12,878 nucleotides of DNA from JAWVZU01 sp033722075 (lineage in GTDB: Bacteria; Pseudomonadota; Gammaproteobacteria; Xanthomonadales; SZUA-38): assembly GCA_033722075.1 (NCBI GenBank), contig JAWVZU010000091.1, positions 1 to 12,878 on the forward strand, written 5' to 3'. Every line of letters starts with the position of its first letter. Position 1 is the stretch's first letter. Made by a program: the position numbers and the translations under genes. Shown in pieces: positions 7,439-12,878 of this stretch. The notes beneath the pieces are model-generated. The model saw only the letters and a list, made by a program, of their open reading frames with translations. It was not told where the DNA came from and made no database searches.

Positions 7439-8572
7439 TCAATCGAACAGGCGCCTCAGCCGCCTGATCCCTTCGCGGATGTCGTCTTCCCGGTAGTGTG
7501 CAAAGCTGAGTCGCATGCAGTTGCGAAGGCGTCCTTCGGTCGAGAACACTTTTCCGGGTTGAAACCCCGCCTGGAACTGTGCGGCGCGCTTCCGTAGCGG
7601 TCCCGTATCGACCGACTCGTCGAAACTCAGCCAGAAGAAATAGCCCCCATCCGGCCGGCGCCAACGGGCCCGGCCGGCAAAGTGCTCCTGCAGGGCCTCG
7701 TCCATGACAGCGACTCGGGAGCGGTAGGCATGGCGGAGCTTCTCGACATGGGCGTCCAGGGAGCCGTTGCCCATGGCGGCGCGGGCTACATGGGACGCAA
7801 AGTGGTTGATCGAGCCGCCGCTGCTCACGAAACCTGATCCAAGCAGGCGTTCACGCAGCGCAGGACAGGTCTGGATCCAGCCCAGGCGCAAGCCGGGCGC
7901 CAGGATCTTGGAGAACGAGCCCAGCGAAAGGACCGTCTCACTCCCGATCATCGTGCCCAGGGCCGGCGGCGGGGGCTCCCCGTAATAGAGAAGCTGATAG
8001 ACCTCGTCGGCCACGATGAGAAATCCGTGCTCGCGACTCAGCGCCACCAGTTCGTCACGTCGCGCGCCGCTGAGACATTGCCCACCAGGATTGTGATAGC
8101 TGGGGATGGTGTAAAGAAACGCGGGTCGATGCTCTTGGAGTTGTCGTCGCAGGGCATGCAGGTCGAGTCCCTCCTCGTCCAGCGGAACACTCACGATGTT
8201 CAGGCCGTGGTCGCGGAAGATCTCGAAGGCCAGGAAATAGGTCGGTTCCTCGACGAAAATGGTGTCGCCCGGCCTCGCAAACAGGCATGAAACCAGGTCC
8301 AGTGCCTGCGAGTTGCCCCCGGTGAGAAACAGGCTTTCCGCATCGACCTCTGCGCCGTAGCCCTGAGCCAGGAAGCGACTGAGGGCGTCCAGGAATCGCG
8401 GATCACCCGCCTTGACACCGTAGTTCAGATCGTTGGGCTCGGCCCGATCGAAAAACAGGTTGCCCGCGTCGCGAACCAGCTCGACGGGCAGCAGGTCCGG
8501 TGAGGGCTGGCCGATCCCGAAGTTGATGGTCCCCGCCGGGGCGGCCGAATCGAAGGACACCTTGTCGGTCAT
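7439..8572 (-). CDS. PLP-dependent aminotransferase, class I/II (2-aminoadipate-transaminase-like)
   Basis: This 377-residue enzyme is a complete fold-type I aminotransferase, expected in the cytoplasm and transferring amino groups between an amino acid and a 2-oxo acid. Visible landmarks are the phosphate-binding GGNSQALDL (85-93), Tyr112 in EEPTYF stacking on the cofactor, Asn161 in SYHNPGG, Asp189 and Tyr192 in VADEVYQ, the Schiff-base Lys222 in GSFSKILAPGLRLGW with Arg229 for the phosphate, and Arg354 in NCMRLSF for the substrate carboxylate. The overall pattern matches the LysN/2-aminoadipate and MocR-type aminotransferase group, but there is no N-terminal GntR helix-turn-helix, so it is an enzyme and not a MocR regulator. 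The true substrate cannot be read from sequence. The ATG at 8572 follows a weak AGGA. It converges on the binding-protein gene and diverges from the protease across the AT-rich gap. Confidence 0.92.
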   Translation of the reverse strand: MTDKVSFDSAAPAGTINFGIGQPSPDLLPVELVRDAGNLFFDRAEPNDLNYGVKAGDPRFLDALSRFLAQGYGAEVDAESLFLTGGNSQALDLVSCLFARPGDTIFVEEPTYFLAFEIFRDHGLNIVSVPLDEEGLDLHALRRQLQEHRPAFLYTIPSYHNPGGQCLSGARRDELVALSREHGFLIVADEVYQLLYYGEPPPPALGTMIGSETVLSLGSFSKILAPGLRLGWIQTCPALRERLLGSGFVSSGGSINHFASHVARAAMGNGSLDAHVEKLRHAYRSRVAVMDEALQEHFAGRARWRRPDGGYFFWLSFDESVDTGPLRKRAAQFQAGFQPGKVFSTEGRLRNCMRLSFAHYREDDIREGIRRLRRLFD

Positions 8573-8669
8573 AGGGCGCCAATCCTACAAGATCCGCCGC
8601 TGAGTTGAGCATATTCCCGGACAACCCAACAGAAGTAAACATCTATTTGAAACAGTCGTTTTGTTTAGA

Positions 8670-8685
8670 CTTGCCCATCGGCAAG
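8670..8685. repeat. small perfect stem-loop in the intergenic region
   Basis: CTTGCC and GGCAAG pair perfectly around a CATC loop. No T-tract follows on either strand, so it is not a terminator. It lies about 140 bases upstream of the protease promoter and could be an operator half-site pair or be chance. Confidence 0.35.
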
Positions 8686-8715
8686 GATCGCTGGGGAACC
8701 CCATGGTGCATATTT

Positions 8716-8731
8716 TTGTTAATTAAAACAA
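8716..8731. repeat. AT-rich inverted repeat, possible operator
   Basis: TTGTT and AACAA flank a six-base AATTAA centre. Its location upstream of the protease promoter would suit a regulator or nucleoid-protein binding site. The repeat is short and simple in composition, so chance is likely. Confidence 0.25.
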
Positions 8732-8820
8732 TAGATTGGAATATCAATTTAAGCTGGGTTTCGTTCAGGTCTTCCAGCCCGGAGATCCCATAGGTGAGCA
8801 GAATTCATGTTCATTTTAGC

Positions 8821-8850
8821 TTGACTTGTCTATACGGGTGGTGGTCTAAT
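8821..8850 (+). promoter_or_regulatory. sigma70-type extended -10 promoter of the S8 protease
   Basis: TTGACT (8821-8826) is followed after 18 bases by TCTAAT (8845-8850), a 5/6 match to each consensus hexamer. A TG one base before the -10 gives the extended form TGGTCTAAT. The start of transcription should fall near 8857, leaving a leader of about 124 bases before the GTG at 8981. Confidence 0.6.
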
Positions 8851-8966
8851 TCGCTCCGTTTTCGGATCCTGACCATGACTTCCGGACTAGTCCCGGGCAT
8901 CGAACGGAGCCACCCAAGCGCACATTGTTTTTTGCCAACGATTTTTTGGTTATTCAGATCCCCTGG

Positions 8967-8973
8967 GGAGGAG
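8967..8973 (+). promoter_or_regulatory. strong Shine-Dalgarno of the S8 protease
   Basis: GGAGGAG stands 7 bases before the GTG at 8981 and decides this start. The preceding CCCCTGGGG could partly fold over it, but the loop would be too small for a real hairpin. Confidence 0.85.
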
Positions 8974-8980
8974 TTATCAA

Positions 8981-10858
8981 GTGAACAAGTCAAGCATTCT
9001 CAAAGTGGGCGCCCTCGCGGTCGCCATTTCCGGCGCCCTGGCAACGACCGCTACAGCCCAGACCGATCAGGGGATGGAGCGCGTCATCGTCACCTTTGCC
9101 CCCGGCAAGGGTCCCCAGGGCCGACAGTTCGTCGCCTCCCAGGGCGCCGAAGTCAATGTCGATCTGTCCCGGTACAATGCGGTCGCGGTCACGATGCCGG
9201 CGGCAGCGGTGAACGGGCTCACCAATAATCCGCACGTGGTCTCCGTGGAAGTGGACCAGCCGAGATACCTCATGGGGCTGTACAACGATGACGCGGGTGA
9301 TCCGACGACTACCCAGCTGACGCCCTATGCCATCTACCAGTCGCAGGCCGACCAGGTCATCCTGGACACGGCCAACGCGAAGCGCGTCTGCGTGATCGAT
9401 TCCGGTCTGGCCTATTCGGGTCAGGGCGAGACGGGCGGTCCGAACATGGATTTCCACGACAGCAACATCACCGGCGACAACGACAGCGGCACCGGCAACT
9501 GGTTCGAAGACGGTGGCCCGCACGGCACGCACGTCGCCGGGACCATTGCCGCGGTGGACAACGGATTTGGCGTAGTCGGCATGGCGCCGGGCAACCCGCT
9601 CCACATCATCAAGGTCTTCAATGAAGCCGGTTGGGGCTACTCCTCCGACCTGGCCTATGCGGCGGGCAAATGTCAGGATGCCGGCTCGCAGATCATCTCC
9701 ATGAGCCTGGGTGGCGGCGGCGCCAACAGCACCGAAGAAAGTGCCTTCGATCAGTTCACCGCAGCCGGTGGTCTGGTTGTTGCCGCAGCAGGCAACGACG
9801 GCAACACCACACGTTCGTATCCGGCCGGCTACAAGTCCGTGATGATGATCGGTGCAAACGACAATAACAACGCTATCGCCAGCTTCTCGCAGCACCCGAG
9901 CTGCACCGTCACGAGTGGTCGCGGCAAGCACGCGACGACGGAAACCGACGACGGGTACTGCGTGGAGGCGACTGCCGGTGGCGTGGACACCCTGTCGACC
10001 TATCCCGCCGGTGGCGCAACTTTGGCCTCGCTTGAGGCTGATGGCGTCGGCTATGCGGCTTCCGCCATGGAAAACCAGGGTTTCGCTTCCGGCGCAACCT
10101 ATTTCATGGGACTCGGGGATGCAGTTGACTCTGGAGCCAACGGAAGCATCTGCGTGATCGACCGGGGCAACATCTCCTTCCACGACAAGGTCGCAAACTG
10201 CGAAAACTCGGGCGGGATCGGCGCGATCATCATCAACAATGAATCCGGCATGTTGTACGGGACGCTTGGAACTTCGAACACCACGACGATTCCTGCGGTT
10301 GGTACGGCACTGGAAGATCGCACCGCGCTGGTGGGCGCCTCGAGCGCGACCATCAACATTGCCGCCGGCGACTACGGCTATATGAGCGGTACCTCCATGG
10401 CGACCCCGGGCGTCTCCGGTGTGGCTGCTCTGGTCTGGTCGAATCATCCGACCTGCACGGGCACCGAGATTCGCAATGCGCTGAAGGCGACCGCCGAGGA
10501 CGCGGGCGCTGCCGGCAAGGATGACTATTTCGGCTACGGCATCGTGAAGGCGAAGGCCGCCAGCGACTATCTTGCGGCCAACGGCTGTGAGGGTGGTGGC
10601 ACCGAGCCCCCGCCGCCGAGCGGCGAAATGACCGCCAGCGGTAGCCGTTCGAAGGGTGGCCGCCAGCTGGATATCACCTGGGACGGCTTCTCCTCCATCA
10701 GCGTGGACATCAACTTCGAGTGGTCGACCGGTTCGCAATCCTTCACGGTCGCCAACGACGGCTCCGAGAGCTTCAACGGCGACAAGAACACGACCTACAC
10801 CGTGACCGTCTGTGAAGCGGGTTCCACGACGGCGTGTGCGTCCTCGTTCACGTTCTGA
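8981..10858 (+). CDS. secreted subtilisin-like (S8) serine protease with PA-domain insert
   Basis: This 625-residue extracellular endopeptidase starts at a GTG behind a strong ribosome-binding site. Its signal peptide has a KSSILK basic start, a hydrophobic core and an ATA/Q cut after residue 26. Residues about 33-95 look like an I9 inhibitor/chaperone propeptide (RVIVTFAPGKG to VVSVEVDQ), so it is made as a zymogen. The catalytic set is complete: Asp140 (VCVIDSG), His181 (HGTHVAGT), oxyanion Asn272 (AAAGNDG) and Ser472 (GTSMATPG). Between Asn272 and Ser472 lies an insert with a PA-like domain at about 345-460 (ICVIDRGNISFHDKV, GAIIINN), which in relatives helps bind substrate. A GGGTEPPPPSG linker (538-548) leads to a small C-terminal beta domain (549-625) with cysteines at 611 and 619, perhaps for secretion or surface binding. 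It has its own promoter and terminator, so it is probably a single-gene unit. The natural substrate is unknown. Confidence 0.95.
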   Translation: MNKSSILKVGALAVAISGALATTATAQTDQGMERVIVTFAPGKGPQGRQFVASQGAEVNVDLSRYNAVAVTMPAAAVNGLTNNPHVVSVEVDQPRYLMGLYNDDAGDPTTTQLTPYAIYQSQADQVILDTANAKRVCVIDSGLAYSGQGETGGPNMDFHDSNITGDNDSGTGNWFEDGGPHGTHVAGTIAAVDNGFGVVGMAPGNPLHIIKVFNEAGWGYSSDLAYAAGKCQDAGSQIISMSLGGGGANSTEESAFDQFTAAGGLVVAAAGNDGNTTRSYPAGYKSVMMIGANDNNNAIASFSQHPSCTVTSGRGKHATTETDDGYCVEATAGGVDTLSTYPAGGATLASLEADGVGYAASAMENQGFASGATYFMGLGDAVDSGANGSICVIDRGNISFHDKVANCENSGGIGAIIINNESGMLYGTLGTSNTTTIPAVGTALEDRTALVGASSATINIAAGDYGYMSGTSMATPGVSGVAALVWSNHPTCTGTEIRNALKATAEDAGAAGKDDYFGYGIVKAKAASDYLAANGCEGGGTEPPPPSGEMTASGSRSKGGRQLDITWDGFSSISVDINFEWSTGSQSFTVANDGSESFNGDKNTTYTVTVCEAGSTTACASSFTF

Positions 10859-10881
10859 TTAGTTACCCTGCGTAAGACCAG

Positions 10882-10912
10882 AGACCCCGGCGCAATGCCG
10901 GGGTCTTTTTTT
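10882..10912 (+). terminator. intrinsic terminator of the S8 protease gene
   Basis: AGACCCCGGC pairs perfectly over 10 bases with GCCGGGGTCT around a GCAAT loop, and the stem runs into a seven-T tract. It begins 24 bases after the protease stop. Read the other way no T-tract follows the stem, so it should not stop transcripts of the opposing beta-propeller gene efficiently. Confidence 0.93.
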
Positions 10913-10945
10913 GCCAATTGAAAAACGGGCGCGCGCCGCCTTCGC

Positions 10946-12878
10946 TCAGAAAGGCCCGATCAGGCGCTCCGACTCGGCCCACGGGGAACTGAAGAATTCG
11001 CCCCGCAGGAAAAAATAGACATGGTCGCCGGTCAGGATCGCCCTCGCCGCCGTGGGATTGGCGTCCTGCCAGGGTCCGTGGTCCGGGTCGGTTTCCGGCG
11101 TGTGGGTCACCAGCAGGTCGGCGAGCACCAGGTCGGCAGCGGTGCCGTCCGTGCCGAACACCTCGAAAGCCGCCAGCCCGGTGGCCTGCCACCGATAGAA
11201 ATGACTGGGATCCTCGCTGATCGGTTCACCCGGCGCCGCGTCGTGAAGAACCACAGGAATCGCCACGCGGGCGGGCCGGCCGGACTCCGCGTCGGCTGGC
11301 AGGTAAGTGAAGGCGTGGTGGTCGAAGAGCGCTGACGAATCGCTCCCCCGCCGACCCAGCTCCACGCTGTTCACCAGGCGGGGCGAAAGCGGTTCGGTGA
11401 CGTCGAAAAGCGAGAGTTGCAACCCCTGGTACCAGGCGAAATTGCCGTCGGCGACAGTCTCGGCGGGGACCGCCTCCTTGCCGAAGCCCAGCAGCAGTTT
11501 CCCCGGCAGGGGGTGCAGATAGTTCGAAAATCCGGTCACTTCCAGCTCGCCGAGAACCTTTGGATCGCCGGGCCGGGCCAGGTCGACCACATACAGCGGA
11601 TCGATGCTCTTGAAGGTCACCGCATAGAGGCGATCCTCGACGAACCGGACACCATAGAGCAGCTCTCCGGGCTTGCCGATCCGCTCCGGCCGTTGCGCGT
11701 TGGGGACAAAGCCCCGGACCGCCAGAGCGCCGTCTTCGCGGCCCAGTTCCAGCACCGAGACCCGATGCTCGCCATGCTCGAACGGTCCGCTGGTCACGAC
11801 CCGCAGGTGCCCTTCGTATTCGCTGAAGGAAAATGACGGGCTGGTTCCGCCCCAGGCCAGGTATCCCGAAACGGCGCCCGACCCCGTGTAGCTAGGCTGC
11901 CCGTCGGCGAGCGCAAACTGGTGGATGTCGGTGAAACTCTCGGACGGCGCGGTCAACGCGTCGAAGCCCGGGTCGATGCTGGAAGCAAAGCGGCTGGTTG
12001 CGACGAACAGGTTCTGGCGGGAGACGTGCACGGTTTCCGCCAGACCGGCCATGGTCACCGACCGGGGAAACGCATCGGGCTGCCCCAGGTCAAAAGCGCT
12101 CACGGTCAGCAGCTCCGGATAGCGAAAACCCGGCGGCTGGGGCGGCAGCAAGGTCGTGTCCGCAGTCACCAGCAACGTCTCCGCCCCATTGACGCGAACG
12201 CTCGGAAGCAGGTCCTCGGCACCCAGGGATTGCGCCAGGTCGGCGCGGACTTCCGGCGCGGCATTGGCCACGTCGGGATCATGGACGTGGACGCGGGACA
12301 CGATATAGAGCGTCTCGCCGATGCGGCGCGTCTCCACCGTTCCACCATCGAAGACCACGTCCGCAACGTGCTGCGGGTTGGCCGGATCGCTCACGTCGTA
12401 GGCGCGAAATCCGCTCTCCGAGGCCACCCAGGGATAAGGCGAAAACCAGGAACTGAAGACGGCATAGTCCCAACGACCGAAGGTGACGATGAGCAGATCC
12501 GGCCGGTCATCCGGTCGCTCATTGACCAGATAGAGGCCATTGGGGTAGCGGCCTTCCGGCACTTCCAGGCGGTTGATCTCGCTGAGCTCGCCGCCGCCAT
12601 CCATGGCGAGCACGCGAATCGTGGCAGGTTCGTCCCCATAGTGGTCCAGGGCATAGACATGGCCCCCGTCGGTCTTGACCACGTCCGCCTCGTCGACTCC
12701 GGCGACCTGCAGGTTGGTCGAGCTGACCTCCGCGGCGACCGGAGCCGGGGAGAAGGCAACGTCGGCAAGCGCATAGGCGTAGGGGCCCGGGTCCACCAGG
12801 CCGGTACGCAGGTAGCTCAGCAACGTCTCCTCGTTGGTGAAGGGTGCCAGCCGGAAGGCCTGCTCCCGGCCCGAAGCG
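10946..12878 (-). CDS. secreted-type beta-propeller domain protein, 5' end outside window
   Basis: The minus-strand frame is open to the right edge and ends with TGA at 10946, giving about 644 residues without the true N-terminus. The first ATG-like call at 12823 is only a TTG, and coding sequence clearly continues upstream (RLAPFTNEETLLSYLRTG), so the signal peptide or lipoprotein motif lies beyond the window. The early VAGVDEADVVKTDG is the hallmark opening of the Pfam beta-propeller family PF09826. After it come repeated blade-like segments, for example IRVLAMDGGGE, FRAYDVSDPANPQHVADVVF, LLTVSAFDLG, LYVVDLARPGDPKVLGELEV and LSLFDVTEPLSPRLVNSVEL. The family is mostly extracytoplasmic and of unknown function; binding rather than catalysis is the usual guess. 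It points toward the protease gene, with 87 bases between their stops. Confidence 0.88.
   Translation of the reverse strand, partial: ASGREQAFRLAPFTNEETLLSYLRTGLVDPGPYAYALADVAFSPAPVAAEVSSTNLQVAGVDEADVVKTDGGHVYALDHYGDEPATIRVLAMDGGGELSEINRLEVPEGRYPNGLYLVNERPDDRPDLLIVTFGRWDYAVFSSWFSPYPWVASESGFRAYDVSDPANPQHVADVVFDGGTVETRRIGETLYIVSRVHVHDPDVANAAPEVRADLAQSLGAEDLLPSVRVNGAETLLVTADTTLLPPQPPGFRYPELLTVSAFDLGQPDAFPRSVTMAGLAETVHVSRQNLFVATSRFASSIDPGFDALTAPSESFTDIHQFALADGQPSYTGSGAVSGYLAWGGTSPSFSFSEYEGHLRVVTSGPFEHGEHRVSVLELGREDGALAVRGFVPNAQRPERIGKPGELLYGVRFVEDRLYAVTFKSIDPLYVVDLARPGDPKVLGELEVTGFSNYLHPLPGKLLLGFGKEAVPAETVADGNFAWYQGLQLSLFDVTEPLSPRLVNSVELGRRGSDSSALFDHHAFTYLPADAESGRPARVAIPVVLHDAAPGEPISEDPSHFYRWQATGLAAFEVFGTDGTAADLVLADLLVTHTPETDPDHGPWQDANPTAARAILTGDHVYFFLRGEFFSSPWAESERLIGPF

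Larger units (their letters stand above)
8573..8980. other. AT-rich 408-base intergenic control region between divergent genes
   Basis: This gap between the aminotransferase and the protease is far richer in A and T than its surroundings, most strongly at 8600-8760. It holds a perfect hairpin (8670-8685), a TGGGG-AA-CCCCA inverted repeat (8692-8703), a TTGTT/AACAA inverted repeat (8716-8731), and an extended -10 promoter (8821-8850) followed by a leader of about 120 bases. The open frames crossing it have no ribosome-binding site or protein-like composition, so I call no gene here. No clear promoter for the aminotransferase was found. Confidence 0.75.

Noticed and set aside
7431..7440. GACCGCGGTC as a terminator between convergent genes
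   Set aside because: It is a perfect palindrome but has no loop and no T-tract, and it overlaps the aminotransferase stop codon.
8857..8980. A riboswitch such as the c-di-GMP type in the protease leader
   Set aside because: I could not find the conserved core or pairing pattern of any riboswitch I know. The CCCCTGGGG near the ribosome-binding site has too small a loop to fold.
8605..9228. Two open frames across the AT-rich gap and the start of the protease gene
   Set aside because: Neither has a ribosome-binding site or protein-like composition. The second would contain the protease promoter and run out of frame into the protease.
8990..10738. A 582-codon open frame antisense to the protease
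   Set aside because: It mirrors the codon bias of a GC-rich gene, its product is a low-order mix of Arg, Gly, Val, Ala and Asp, and it has no domain. The sense frame has a complete catalytic set and signal peptide.
1..12878. tRNA, rRNA, CRISPR, insertion sequence, prophage or attachment sites
   Set aside because: No cloverleaf, regularly spaced repeat, transposase, integrase or long terminal inverted repeat was seen.

Overview
The window is GC-rich, densely packed chromosomal DNA of a gammaproteobacterium. Three things point to a Wenzhouxiangella- or Xanthomonadales-like relative: the membrane-anchored TolB-like/TPR protein, the secreted S8 protease with a PA insert and a short C-terminal beta domain, and the extracytoplasmic beta-propeller protein. 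The lineage is inferred from protein style only, since there is no rRNA or other taxonomic marker. I see no tRNA, rRNA, CRISPR array, insertion sequence, integrase or phage gene, so this reads as ordinary chromosome with several poorly characterised genes.

Layout, left to right. An SDR oxidoreductase cut by the left edge (1-778, +) is followed by a membrane-anchored TolB-like/TPR protein (881-2707, +). A minus-strand block meets it head-on with a gap of only 15 bases. In transcription order the block is an unrecognised, apparently helical protein (6110-5082), an exported twin beta-helix protein (5092-3335) overlapping it by 11 bases, and a rubrerythrin-type ferritin-like protein (3244-2723). 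Diverging from this block is an orphan periplasmic substrate-binding protein (6272-7420, +). It converges, over 18 bases, on a PLP-dependent aminotransferase (8572-7439, -). A 408-base, unusually AT-rich intergenic region (8573-8980) carries a good sigma70-type promoter for a secreted subtilisin-like protease (8981-10858, +), which ends in a strong intrinsic terminator. The right edge cuts a secreted-type beta-propeller protein (10946-12878, -).

How the genes fit together. Four products appear to act outside the cytoplasm (binding protein, protease, beta-helix protein, beta-propeller protein), and the TPR protein is membrane-anchored. The envelope and polymer turnover are therefore a recurring theme, but nothing proves one shared pathway. 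The most system-like unit is the overlapping pair at 3335-6110, which links an unknown, probably cytoplasmic protein to an exported beta-helix protein; the ferritin-like gene may be a third member or may have its own promoter. I found no convincing new defence, mobile or biosynthetic system. The best leads are that coupled pair, the transporter-less binding protein, and the AT-rich control region of the protease.
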